Positions 25,981 through 33,502 of a DNA stretch of 64,000 bases are shown piece after piece. Position 1 is the stretch's first letter; each line of letters opens with the position of its first letter. The notes under the pieces were generated by a model, which ran no database searches, was not told where the DNA came from, and saw only the letters and a list, made by a program, of their open reading frames with translations. The stretch is from Bacteroidaceae bacterium (GTDB lineage: Bacteria; Bacteroidota; Bacteroidia; Bacteroidales; Bacteroidaceae): NCBI GenBank assembly GCA_017458585.1, contig JAFTAJ010000030.1, positions 34,181-98,180 on the forward strand. The letters are read 5' to 3'. The position numbers were made by a program, and so were the translations under genes.

Positions 25981-26519
25981 CTCCGCAACTACTCTCTTCA
26001 GACAATGTCCGCCTCCGCCCCATGGAGGCAAGCGATCTGCCACTAATCTACAAGCTGGAGAATGACACGCGTCTGTGGAACACCGCCGCAAACACCCAGC
26101 CCCTGAGCCGCAGCACGATAGAGAAATATATCGGTGCGTCCACAGGTGACATATACAAGGATGGACAGCTGCGATTGATAATAGAGTCCAAAACTTCAAG
26201 TGTTCAAGAGTTTAAGAGTATCGGCGTCATTGACCTCATCGACTTCTCGCCGCGCCACCAGCGTGCAGAGGTGGGCATAAGCATACTGCCTGAATACCAG
26301 AGCCAAAGAATAGGCACCGAGGCTCTGCGCTTGATGGAGCAATACGCTGCGCAAGTGCTATTCATCCATCAGCTCTATGCCTATGTAGACCCCAACAACG
26401 AGATAAGCCTACGCCTATTCACGAGTGCCGGCTACCAGCGAGTAGGCACACTGCAGGATTGGCTCAAGACCTCCGAAGGATATAAGCATATACTGCTGTT
26501 TCAGAAAATCTTTAGCTAA
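25977..26519 (+). CDS. GNAT family N-acetyltransferase
   Basis: 180 residues. N-acetyltransferase of the RimJ/SpeG-like branch: NVRLRPMEASDLPLIYKLEND at the N-terminus, the acetyl-CoA loop QSQRIGTEALRLMEQYA and ENNEISLRLF-type end (VDPNNEISLRLFTSAGYQRVG). Residues about 73-82 (TSSVQEFKS) between two beta strands are written in an AAGTGTTCAAGAGTTTAAGA short-word repeat. Substrate unknown; it is coupled to the glycosyltransferase by a 4-base overlap, so an amino-sugar or small amine are both possible. Confidence 0.85.
   Translation: MTPQLLSSDNVRLRPMEASDLPLIYKLENDTRLWNTAANTQPLSRSTIEKYIGASTGDIYKDGQLRLIIESKTSSVQEFKSIGVIDLIDFSPRHQRAEVGISILPEYQSQRIGTEALRLMEQYAAQVLFIHQLYAYVDPNNEISLRLFTSAGYQRVGTLQDWLKTSEGYKHILLFQKIFS
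26190..26219. repeat. Short-word repeat inside the acetyltransferase gene
   Basis: Words of the TTCAAGTG/TTCAAGAG/TTTAAGAG type, 8-base period, in frame at a loop. Confidence 0.6.
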
Positions 26520-26567
26520 CCATGCAAAAAAAATGGCGTTTTTCTTTGCCATTAAAAAAAATGTAAC

Positions 26568-26575
26568 TACTTTTG
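26568..26575 (+). promoter_or_regulatory. -7 box of tRNA-Asp
   Basis: TACTTTTG, followed directly by CACCGCG. The same TTACTTTTGCACCGCG-like start is found before tRNA-Pro. Confidence 0.65.
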
Positions 26576-26614
26576 CACCGCGTTTCGAGAGAGGAACGCC
26601 ATCTAACTTGGTTT

Positions 26615-26688
26615 GGTGCGTTAGTTCAGTTGGTTAGAATACGTGCCTGTCACGCACGGGGTCACGAGTTCGAGTCTCGTACGCACCG
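26615..26688 (+). tRNA. tRNA-Asp (GTC)
   Basis: 74 bases. Acceptor GGTGCGT pairs with ACGCACC; anticodon stem CGTGC/GCACG with loop CTGTCAC gives anticodon GTC; T arm ACGAG-TTCGAGT-CTCGT. CCA is not encoded. Its 3' end (26675-26689) is the left repeat of a small integrated element. Confidence 0.97.
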
Positions 26689-26692
26689 CAGA

Positions 26693-26717
26693 GCTTTCCA
26701 TAACGGAAGGCTTTTTT
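26693..26717 (+). terminator. Rho-independent terminator after tRNA-Asp
   Basis: GCTTTCC-ATAAC-GGAAGGC stem followed by six T. Confidence 0.75.
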
Positions 26718-26802
26718 GTTTTATCAGTTGTTGAAATGTTAATTGTAATGAACAAAATACATTTTTCTTTTAGTTTTGTTTAGTATAATCAACAAAAATC
26801 AC

Positions 26803-26810
26803 TACCTTTG
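26803..26810 (+). promoter_or_regulatory. -7 box of the ATPase gene
   Basis: TACCTTTG. Transcription should start near 26817, which excludes the nominal TTG start at 26776. Confidence 0.65.
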
Positions 26811-26841
26811 CATAAGTTTACAAATGCAACGAAGTAAAATT

Positions 26842-28044
26842 ATGGAACTGATAGCAAGACCTCATTATTATTCGAAAGTAGAGAAACTGCTTGGGAAAGG
26901 TATTCTGATAGTTCTGATCGGCCAGCGGCGAGTCGGCAAGAGTTATGTCATGCGGGAGATTGTCCAAAGAAAGCTGCAGGACGATGCCTGTGTCATCTAT
27001 ATCGACAAGGAAAAGACTGACTTCGATTTCATTCAGAACTACAAAGACTTGGTAACTTACGTGGATGGACACAGGGAATCAGGTAAGCATACTTATATCC
27101 TGATTGACGAGGTGCAGGAAATAGAGGAGTTTGAACGGGGACTCCGGAATTACTACGACAGCCCTGATATCGACATCATCATTACGGGCAGCAACTCGGA
27201 CACACTTTCCAGTGACTTGGCAACGCTGCTTTCCGGCAGATATGTGGAGATCTTCGTTCAGGGACTCAGCTACGAGGAGTTCCTGATTTTCCACAATCTG
27301 GAGGACAACGATGATGCCTTGCAGAAGTATATCAACTACGGCGGACTGCCAGGCCTTCGCCCGATAGGATTGGACGACCCAGAGGTGAGCAGGCAGTATC
27401 TTCAGGGCGTCTATAACACCATCCTCGTGAAGGACATCGTTCGCCGCAAGAAGGTGCGAAACGTTCCTTTCTTGGAAAACCTAATCAGATATGTAGGTGA
27501 TAATATCGGCAAGCCGCTGTCGGCCACAAATATTCAGAACTTCATGACCTCCAACAAGAACGAGGTATCCAAGAACCTCGTTTTGAAATACCTGAAGGCT
27601 ACCGTCGAGGCTTTCCTTGTGCAAAATGTCACTCGCTATAATCTGCACGGGAAGAAACTTCTGGAGAGCAACGACAAATACTACTTTGGTGATGTAGGTC
27701 TACGCAATTTCGTAGTAGGAGGCCGACGTGCCAACGACATAGAGAAGATTGTGGAGAATTTGGTTTACCAGCATCTTGTACGGCTGGGCTACAAAGTCAC
27801 CGTAGGACAGATGTATGCGACAGAGATTGATTTTGTGGCTACGAAAGGCGACGACACAATCTATGTGCAGGCATCCTACCTTATCAGCGAGGAGCCCACT
27901 TTCCAGCGGGAGTTCGGGAATTTGCAGAAGATCAACGACAACTACCCCAAATACGTGGTTTCAATGACTCCCTTTATGGATTCCAGCAAGTACGAGGGCA
28001 TCATCCACGTCCCTTTGAAAGACTTCCTGAAGAACGGGCTATAA
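26842..28044 (+). CDS. AAA ATPase with DUF4143 C-terminal domain
   Basis: 400 residues from the ATG at 26842 (MELIARPHYY). An ATG at 26824 would add six residues and would leave only about 7 bases of leader after the predicted transcription start. Walker A is LIGQRRVGKSYVM, Walker B is TYILIDEVQEI. A winged-helix-like part follows (NVPFLENLIRYVGDNIGKP, then FMTSNKNEVSKNLVLKYLKA). The C-terminal DUF4143 domain has a restriction-endonuclease-like pattern (ENLVYQHLVRLGYKV, EIDFVATKGDDTIYVQASY). This is a widespread accessory ATPase of unknown role, often multi-copy in Bacteroidales. Its place beside a tRNA suggests horizontal acquisition. Confidence 0.9.
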   Translation: MELIARPHYYSKVEKLLGKGILIVLIGQRRVGKSYVMREIVQRKLQDDACVIYIDKEKTDFDFIQNYKDLVTYVDGHRESGKHTYILIDEVQEIEEFERGLRNYYDSPDIDIIITGSNSDTLSSDLATLLSGRYVEIFVQGLSYEEFLIFHNLEDNDDALQKYINYGGLPGLRPIGLDDPEVSRQYLQGVYNTILVKDIVRRKKVRNVPFLENLIRYVGDNIGKPLSATNIQNFMTSNKNEVSKNLVLKYLKATVEAFLVQNVTRYNLHGKKLLESNDKYYFGDVGLRNFVVGGRRANDIEKIVENLVYQHLVRLGYKVTVGQMYATEIDFVATKGDDTIYVQASYLISEEPTFQREFGNLQKINDNYPKYVVSMTPFMDSSKYEGIIHVPLKDFLKNGL

Positions 28045-28094
28045 AATCGGCAAGCACCCATGCGTGTTATTGTAAAGAAAGATAAATAAGAACA

Positions 28095-28181
28095 ATGAAC
28101 AAGAAACTCATCATCACCGCACTACTCGTCCTCGTCGCAATGACGGGGGAGCGGAACCATGATTTAGAACATTTGTTCTAG
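28095..28181 (+). pseudogene. Truncated start of a secreted protein gene
   Basis: A 28-codon frame opens with a good signal peptide (MNKKLIITALLVLVAMTG) and stops ten residues later. The signal matches those of Bacteroidales secreted proteins, but no mature domain follows in any frame, so it is probably the 5' remnant of a lost gene. A genuine 28-residue peptide cannot be excluded. Confidence 0.5.
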
Positions 28182-28616
28182 ATATCTGTTAAGATGAGAT
28201 TTCGACATATTTCGACATTTTATAAAAGTTTAGTGCTTCCAACTCGTACAGACACACTTCTTTTTTGTACCTTTGCGAACTGATTGAAAGAGTTGTTTGC
28301 GTTCTTTGCTGCAAATCAGTAGATAATCAATGGAATGGCATCTTTCGGGGCTGGAGTTTAGAGAAATCCATGTAAGCCAGACAGTTGCGTACTCGCACAA
28401 AGTAACATTAAAAAAGGGTTTTTCACTCGTACAGAGTACACCATCGATGGTAACTTAGCGACCAACGCAAAGGGTTCAAACGATAGTTGAAAGGCTAAAA
28501 AATGCGCTACGAGTGCGCTACGACCCTTAAAATTGAAATCTTGTAATCGGAATAATCGAATGTAACGCTTTGATTATAACGAAGAAAAAAGTGGGATATA
28601 CCGCAGTGGGTTCAAA
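28182..28616. other. Gene-free stretch with an orphan promoter
   Basis: No supported gene in 435 bases. A good -7 box (TACCTTTG, 28268-28275) points rightwards, with no open frame after it. GCGCTACGA occurs twice in tandem near 28503-28522. It looks like debris of a mobile element, or an uncharacterised RNA. Confidence 0.45.
28268..28275 (+). promoter_or_regulatory. Orphan -7 box
   Basis: TACCTTTG with no coding sequence downstream before the terminator at 28636. Confidence 0.45.
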
Positions 28617-28631
28617 TCTCGTACGCACCGC
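28617..28631 (+). repeat. Copy of the tRNA-Asp 3' end (probable attachment site)
   Basis: TCTCGTACGCACCGC, identical to 26675-26689. The bases upstream no longer pair as a T stem, so it is not a second tRNA. Confidence 0.65.
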
Positions 28632-28635
28632 CAAC

Positions 28636-28666
28636 AAATAAGGAGACCATTTCGGTCTCCTTATTT
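28636..28666. terminator. Strong bidirectional terminator
   Basis: A 13-bp perfect stem (AAATAAGGAGACC / GGTCTCCTTATTT) with an ATTTC loop and T-rich ends on both strands. It may be the original terminator of tRNA-Asp, displaced by the insertion, and also serves prs from the other side. Confidence 0.85.
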
Positions 28667-28677
28667 TTGTTTTTATA

Positions 28678-28717
28678 ATCTTCTATTCTCTGTTATCTGT
28701 TCTCTATTCTCTAATTT
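28678..28717. repeat. Short-word repeat (TCTATTC/TCTGTTA type)
   Basis: Degenerate 7-8-base words (CTATTCTCT, GTTATCTGTT) at the end of prs. Confidence 0.45.
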
Positions 28718-29657
28718 ACATTAAGTACTGCGACGAGATACTCTCGTTGCTAATGATGCGCTTGATAGTCTCGGCAAAGAGGCCGGCGATGGTCAACTGC
28801 TTCACCTTGGAGCACTTGCCACGGAAAGGAATGGAGTCAGTGAACACCATCTCCTCCAGCACAGAGTTCTCTATGCGCTCACATGCTGGGCCGCTCATCA
28901 CACAATGGCTGGCAAAAGCCCTCACCGTCTTTGCGCCCTGATCCTTGAGCAGCTGCGCAGCCTTGGTGATAGAGCCGGCGGTGTCAACCATATCGTCCAT
29001 CAGCACCACATCGTAGCCCTTCACGTCACCGATTACTTGCATCGTAGCCACTTCATTGGCTTTTACGCGCGACTTGTTGCACATCACCATCGGGCAGTCG
29101 AAGAACTTGGCATAAGTGCTCGCTCTCTTGCTGCCGCCTACGTCAGGCGAAGCGATGCAGAGATTCTTCAGGTTGAGGCTCTGGATATAAGGAATAAAGA
29201 TAGACGAAGCATAAAGATGATCAACAGGCACATTGAAGAAGCCCTGTTCTTGATCGGCATGGAGGTCCATCGTCACAACGCGGTCAATGCCTGCCACACT
29301 CAGCAGGTCAGCCACCAGTTTGGCGCCGATACTCACGCGCGGCTTGCTCTTGCGGTCCTGACGCGCCCAACCGAAGTAAGGAATCACCGCATTCACGGTG
29401 CGCGCACTGGCCCTTTTGGCAGCGTCAATCATCAGGAGCAGCTCCATCAGATTGTCGGCATTGGGGAATGTGGACTGCACGAGGAACACATCCTTGCCGC
29501 GCACACTCTCCTCGAAACAGATTTCAAACTCACCGTCGGAGAAACGGGTTACCTGCATATCGCCCACAGGCATATTCAGGCTTTGGCAAATCTTCTCGGT
29601 GAGATACTGTGTGAATGTGCCCGAGAAGATAATAAAAGAAGATTTGGATTCCGCCAT
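28716..29657 (-). CDS. prs: Ribose-phosphate pyrophosphokinase
   Basis: 313 residues. Makes PRPP from ribose 5-phosphate and ATP, for purine, pyrimidine, histidine and NAD synthesis. Family motifs: FSDGEFEICFEESVRGKDVF near residue 40, ARQDRKSKPRVSIGAKL, TMDLHADQEQGFF and the PRPP-binding loop VVLMDDMVDTAGSI. Length is standard. The promoter (29692-29699) is part of a 121-bp element repeated in inverted orientation upstream of putA, so the two genes share an upstream region of about 94% identity. Confidence 0.97.
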   Translation of the reverse strand: MAESKSSFIIFSGTFTQYLTEKICQSLNMPVGDMQVTRFSDGEFEICFEESVRGKDVFLVQSTFPNADNLMELLLMIDAAKRASARTVNAVIPYFGWARQDRKSKPRVSIGAKLVADLLSVAGIDRVVTMDLHADQEQGFFNVPVDHLYASSIFIPYIQSLNLKNLCIASPDVGGSKRASTYAKFFDCPMVMCNKSRVKANEVATMQVIGDVKGYDVVLMDDMVDTAGSITKAAQLLKDQGAKTVRAFASHCVMSGPACERIENSVLEEMVFTDSIPFRGKCSKVKQLTIAGLFAETIKRIISNESISSQYLM

Positions 29658-29690
29658 CGTAGAAGAAGTTTATAAGTTTATATTGTTGCT

Positions 29691-29811
29691 GCAAAGTTAC
29701 GAAAAAATCTTGATTTTTGAGTAATTTCGCGAGAACTTTGTCAGTGGTCGCGCCGTCTCGAATGAGCAAGGATGCTCATTAGGCGCGGTCTGACATCAGA
29801 AAGTTCGAGAA
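29691..29811 (-). repeat. 121-bp promoter-linked hairpin element, copy A (reads toward prs)
   Basis: On the minus strand it starts TTCTCGAACTTTCTGATGTC and ends with the prs promoter TCGTAACTTTGC. It matches 34795-34915 with 7 differences in 121 positions by hand alignment and no gaps. Internally it is a long imperfect palindrome: AACTTT pairs with AAAGTT, GCGCC with GGCGC, AATGAGCA with TGCTCATT around a TCCT loop. A second promoter-like TAACTTTG lies just upstream (29820-29827), so transcripts from it would begin with the hairpin. Confidence 0.9.
29692..29699 (-). promoter_or_regulatory. -7 box of prs
   Basis: TAACTTTG at the inner end of copy A, 35 bases before the prs ATG. Confidence 0.75.
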
Positions 29812-29819
29812 CGTAGTGG

Positions 29820-29872
29820 CAAAGTTACGAAAAACTCTTGAGTTTTGAGGGATTTTCGCGAGAAAATTGTAG
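29820..29872 (-). repeat. Second copy of the promoter half of the element
   Basis: The stretch GCAAAGTTACGAAAAA... to ...TTCGCGAGAA recurs here as a direct repeat of 29691-29739, with about 80% identity. It adds a second TAACTTTG facing prs and a second TTCTCGCGAA-like near-palindrome. Confidence 0.7.
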
Positions 29873-29931
29873 TGAACGTCACTGTTTTTTTGAGCGAATA
29901 TGAGCAAAAACACAAAAACTCATCAAAAAAC

Positions 29932-29962
29932 TTTGTTATATAATAAATAAGGTGTATATTTG
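29932..29962 (+). promoter_or_regulatory. Complete promoter of the large secreted protein gene
   Basis: TTTG (29932-29935), a 19-base spacer and TATATTTG (29955-29962) fit the Bacteroidetes consensus exactly. The leader would be about 48 bases. Confidence 0.85.
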
Positions 29963-30016
29963 CAGTCAAATTTGGTCAAAAAATTAACCATCATATTAAC
30001 TCTTAAACCAATTATC

Positions 30017-32887
30017 ATGAGAAAAATTTTCTTTCTGATGCTATCTCTGCTCTTACTTGGCGGAGGTAATGTGATTAAGGCGCAGACAGATGCCGAATAC
30101 GATGCTGCGCTTGCTGCCCTTGGCGATGGTGGCGATTGCCGCATATATACGGTAATCGGAGGCACCAAGTACTATGTAAACAATTCTGGCTATCTTGTTC
30201 CATTTGCTTTTGATGAAACCGTATTCACACTTGAAAAAGTTAGTGGCGGACAATACAAAACTTATGGCTACAAAATCAAAAGTGGCTCAATTAGGTTTAC
30301 TAACACCGAATTACAATATAACTCCACTTTGTCGAAATGGGAAGGAAACCTGACTCCTGGACATCTTATTGTTACGACAACTAATGATCGCAATGTCTGG
30401 GAAGCACAGGTATTTTTTCTGAATGATGATGGTAAATATGCAATCCGCACCACAAATGCTGCAGATGGAGGTTATTACGGTTCAGAAAAAGTATATTGGA
30501 CATACAGCACAAGCGCTAACGACAAAGGCGTTTCTCAATATTCAGAAAGCGCATCCTATGTATGGCAGGTAGAAGACGCATCGGCTACTCCCACTGTAAC
30601 AAAACTAACTGCCTTAACTGATATCAAAGATAGCAAAGCATATGCATTCTATTGTCCTCGTGGTTTCCTTTCAACCAACAACAGCACTTTAGTTGCCACC
30701 ACATCTGGCAATTATGCTACGACATATTCGACATTTGCCATCCTAACTTATCAAGGTGACAAATTTGTATACAGTATTGCTGACAGTAAGTTCTTTAAGC
30801 TGGAAACAGAAACGGTAGGAGGAAATGCAACTAACCTTGCCAAAGAGATTAATGATCCCAGCGAAAAATGGCTCATTCAGACTTCTGGCAATGAAAGATA
30901 TCCTTTTAAATTCTATATCAACTCCACAACATTCCGCGCAAATGCAGGTAGCCGCGATGGTGGAGACTTGACATTCAATAATTGGAATAACAATGACAAC
31001 GGCAATGTTTTCTTGATTGCCGAAATCGGTGATTTTCCTGATTATGCCACCGTGTTACAGCAGATTGAAGACTTTGTTGTTCCTGTAACATATATCGTTA
31101 AAGACACCAACAACAATGAGTTGCTCAACGTAACAGAATACTTAGCTCCAGGTACAGTTATTAATGAATTACCAAGCCAACTGAAACGCGATTTCGTAAC
31201 CTATTCGGACGAATCTCTTACTGTAAATGCAAGTGGCACTAATACAATTACATTTACAGCCACATGGACTTTTCCATTCGAACTACCTGCGACTTACGCA
31301 GACATCACAAAATGGTATGACATGTCCATACGCGACACATGGTATGTCACCTCAGGCAACAAGGCTAGTGATGGAGCATTACAAACAGTTAACGCCAATG
31401 CCATGGGCTTAGGAGAAGATACCTACCAATGGGCATTTGTAGGAGATCCCTATCATCTGAGAGTATTTAACAAAGCTGAAGCAAATAACTTTAGTGCCTA
31501 CGGAGTTGAGACTAATCAGGGAATCCCCTCTTTCCAGGCAGATGCCTACTACTGGAAAATTGTGAAGAGCAATAGTTCTATTGCAAATTCCTTTACCCTC
31601 AATGTAGACGGCACAAATCTTCATATCAACCAATATGGTGGTGCAGGGGGTTCTTTAAAATTCTGGAATAGCGCAAACAATATTAGCGATGCTGGTTCTG
31701 CATTTACTGTCTTTGATGTGCCCACCGATTTCTCGGCATATGCTGTAGCTGAAATACTGCCATATCTTACAGGTGACTGCTTTGTCCTCAAAGAAACAGC
31801 TAGGGCAGATATTGGCTGGCAAGATAGCTATAGCACAACCTGTCCCTTTGAAACATATAAAGCTATGAAGCTCGCCTTGGAAAGTAAATTGGAGAATTCT
31901 GACAACATTATATATCCAGAGACAGGCTGTTATAGATTTAATAATAGATACTATAATAAATATCTCGGTCTGAAAACAACTACTGTATACGGAAATTATA
32001 CCGATGAAGACGAAAGTAGTCCTGCAACTGTAGTTGTTGTAACAAAAAATACTGATGACAAATATAGCATTGCAATACAGGGTAAATATTTGCAAGAAAT
32101 TACAGCACGTAGCACTAATGTACCTATAGGAAATGATCCTAATTGGTTTACAGCAATAAACCCATTTGTTGGATATGGAGCTTTTGTCGTTGATCCCACA
32201 TCCGATGACGGCTATACTTACCTTCATTGCGCATCTGGTGGAAATGTTGTCGGTTGGGAATCTGGAGCTTATGCTAGTCAATGGAAATTAGAAAAAGCAA
32301 CCACCTTCAACATCACTCTTCACAATGGTGGTGACGGCAAGTTCTATGGAACATTGTGCGCTCCATTCGGGGTAACCTTAAATGACGGCACAAAGGCTTA
32401 TGTTGGTATAAAGGAAGACGGTGTACTTAACCTCAGCCTCATTAATACTGATGGAACAAATATTTCTGCCGGAGAAGCTGTTGTTCTTGTTAAAGAAGAT
32501 GCAAGCACTGAAAGTACTATAACAATTACAGCTACCATCAATGATGCTATTGCTGCTTTCACTGGCACTAATGACCTCGAAGGCCAGTATCTGGCTGCAA
32601 CTGCTGCCGACGAAACAAAGCTGGCTCTTGGTAAGTCTAACGGTAAAGTAGGCTTCTACAAGTACACCGATCCGCTCGGAGCCAACAAGGCATATCTGCC
32701 CTACACTGGCAGCAGCACTTCCAACGGCTTTGCATTCGTATTTGATGACGACGACCCCACTGGAATCAACAATGCTCAATCCTCAATGCTCAACGGCCAA
32801 TCCTGCTACGACCTCTTCGGTCGCAAGGTTACTGCTCCGCAGAAGGGACAGCTCTACATCCAGAACGGAAAAGTCGTTAAATATTAA
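30017..32887 (+). CDS. Large secreted protein of unknown function with C-terminal sorting-like tail
   Basis: 956 residues from the ATG at 30017; a start at 29960 lies in the promoter. Signal peptide MRKIFFLMLSLLLLGGGNVIKA. The body is rich in Thr, Ser, Asn and Tyr and contains at least three similar beta-rich modules with a Y..N.G-W.I/W.L pattern (SYVWQVED, AYYWKIVKSN, ASQWKLEKA), so lectin-like or beta-trefoil repeats are possible. The end has YDLFGRKVTAPQKG and LYIQNGKVVKY. The DNA is clearly more AT-rich than its neighbours, with many AAT, ATT and ACA codons, suggesting transfer or fast evolution. No enzyme motif is recognised. Confidence 0.8.
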   Translation: MRKIFFLMLSLLLLGGGNVIKAQTDAEYDAALAALGDGGDCRIYTVIGGTKYYVNNSGYLVPFAFDETVFTLEKVSGGQYKTYGYKIKSGSIRFTNTELQYNSTLSKWEGNLTPGHLIVTTTNDRNVWEAQVFFLNDDGKYAIRTTNAADGGYYGSEKVYWTYSTSANDKGVSQYSESASYVWQVEDASATPTVTKLTALTDIKDSKAYAFYCPRGFLSTNNSTLVATTSGNYATTYSTFAILTYQGDKFVYSIADSKFFKLETETVGGNATNLAKEINDPSEKWLIQTSGNERYPFKFYINSTTFRANAGSRDGGDLTFNNWNNNDNGNVFLIAEIGDFPDYATVLQQIEDFVVPVTYIVKDTNNNELLNVTEYLAPGTVINELPSQLKRDFVTYSDESLTVNASGTNTITFTATWTFPFELPATYADITKWYDMSIRDTWYVTSGNKASDGALQTVNANAMGLGEDTYQWAFVGDPYHLRVFNKAEANNFSAYGVETNQGIPSFQADAYYWKIVKSNSSIANSFTLNVDGTNLHINQYGGAGGSLKFWNSANNISDAGSAFTVFDVPTDFSAYAVAEILPYLTGDCFVLKETARADIGWQDSYSTTCPFETYKAMKLALESKLENSDNIIYPETGCYRFNNRYYNKYLGLKTTTVYGNYTDEDESSPATVVVVTKNTDDKYSIAIQGKYLQEITARSTNVPIGNDPNWFTAINPFVGYGAFVVDPTSDDGYTYLHCASGGNVVGWESGAYASQWKLEKATTFNITLHNGGDGKFYGTLCAPFGVTLNDGTKAYVGIKEDGVLNLSLINTDGTNISAGEAVVLVKEDASTESTITITATINDAIAAFTGTNDLEGQYLAATAADETKLALGKSNGKVGFYKYTDPLGANKAYLPYTGSSTSNGFAFVFDDDDPTGINNAQSSMLNGQSCYDLFGRKVTAPQKGQLYIQNGKVVKY
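32769..32803. repeat. Short-word repeat inside the linker of the large secreted protein
   Basis: AATGCTCAATCCTCAATGCTCAACG-type words encode the linker NNAQSSMLNGQS before the C-terminal tail, at the same position as in the subtilase. Confidence 0.55.
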
Positions 32888-32912
32888 TAATCAAGTTGAC
32901 AAGTTGACGAGA
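32886..32912. repeat. Short-word repeat (CAAGTTGA x2)
   Basis: Two CAAGTTGA units just after the stop codon, in the leader of the small peptide gene. Confidence 0.5.
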
Positions 32913-32931
32913 TACAAGCAAATCAAAAATC

Positions 32932-33105
32932 ATGAAAAAGACATATATAAAGCCTATCAGTGAAGCGATAACGCTGCCCAACCTTATGCAGACTATGCCC
33001 GTAAGCGGTGGCAGCTCCACCTCCGGTAATGAAGGCGGTTGGTCCAACAGGTTCTGGGGCAACGTAGAGGATGACGAAGAAGAGAAAGACTTCGACTGGG
33101 AGTAA
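32932..33105 (+). CDS. 57-residue peptide, probably a real short gene
   Basis: The frame opens with ATG at 32932, 44 bases after the large secreted protein gene, and encodes MKKTYIKPISEAITLPNLMQ, a Gly/Ser-rich middle (SGGSSTSGNEGGW) and an acidic aromatic end (NVEDDEEEKDFDWE). I recall many short proteins from Prevotella and relatives opening with MKKTYIKP or similar and ending in an Asp/Glu/Trp-rich tail; their role is unknown to me. There is no signal peptide and no Cys. The two-part layout resembles a leader plus a small core, as in peptide natural-product precursors, but no modifying enzyme is nearby. Likely co-transcribed with the gene upstream. Confidence 0.7.
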   Translation: MKKTYIKPISEAITLPNLMQTMPVSGGSSTSGNEGGWSNRFWGNVEDDEEEKDFDWE

Positions 33106-33134
33106 TCCCCCACTCTACTTTAGACAATAGTATT

Positions 33135-33168
33135 TCTGCCGCCGATACATTGCTGTACCGACGGCAGA
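33135..33168 (+). terminator. Hairpin after the small peptide gene
   Basis: TCTGCCG pairs with CGGCAGA, with an inner TACA-TTGC-TGTA. There is no T-run, so it may be an RNA-stabilising hairpin and not an intrinsic terminator. Confidence 0.45.
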
Positions 33169-33214
33169 TTCTTAATCCTGTGTCTATACTTCACAAATAC
33201 AAGAAAGAACCCCC

Positions 33215-33267
33215 ATGCCAGTGTGTAAGTGCTTTCAGCACTTGCCAGATGTAAGGCATAGTTTTTT
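33215..33267 (+). terminator. Nested palindrome followed by a T-run
   Basis: Inner stem AAGTGCT-TTC-AGCACTT (33227-33243), outer ATGCC/GGCAT (33215-33219 and 33255-33259), then T7 at 33262-33268. It fits a terminator, or the end of a lost insertion sequence. The rest of 33106-33470 shows nothing else. Confidence 0.45.
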
Positions 33268-33472
33268 TCTTATAACCAAGTTTATAGACAAAATCTGTGC
33301 CTCACATCTTAGCCTCCTCCAGAGGCATTACATACTGTCATGGGCAAAAACAATCGGCTCTTCAAGCCTAAAAACAGCCTACGGTCTCCGATTTCAGGAC
33401 ATAAGTTATGTTGTTATAAAGTACCAAACGCGAGGGTTGGCAGGTGAGCCATTCTTTTTTCGGAAATATTGG

Positions 33473-33502
33473 TTGTGTATTCACAAAAAATTATTACTTT
33501 TG
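33473..33502 (+). promoter_or_regulatory. Promoter of tRNA-Pro
   Basis: TTG at 33473-33475, 19 bases, then TACTTTTG at 33495-33502, followed by CACCGCG as in the tRNA-Asp promoter. Confidence 0.7.

Larger units (their letters stand above)
26675..28631. mobile_element. Small integrated element or remnant between tRNA-Asp and a copy of its 3' end
   Basis: The last 15 bases around the tRNA 3' end (TCTCGTACGCACCGC, 26675-26689) recur at 28617-28631, preceded in both places by a T-loop-like GTTC. The enclosed 1.9 kb carries an ATPase gene, a truncated signal-peptide ORF, an orphan promoter and about 430 bases without genes. No integrase remains. The arrangement is that of an element inserted at a tRNA 3' end that later decayed. 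Confidence 0.6.

Noticed and set aside
26529..26557. Terminator between the acetyltransferase and tRNA-Asp
   Set aside because: AATGGC/GCCATT is flanked by A-runs on the plus strand, so a U-tract would form only on the minus strand, where no gene ends.
28601..28631. Second tRNA-Asp gene
   Set aside because: Only the 3' portion is present; the T stem no longer pairs and there is no anticodon arm.
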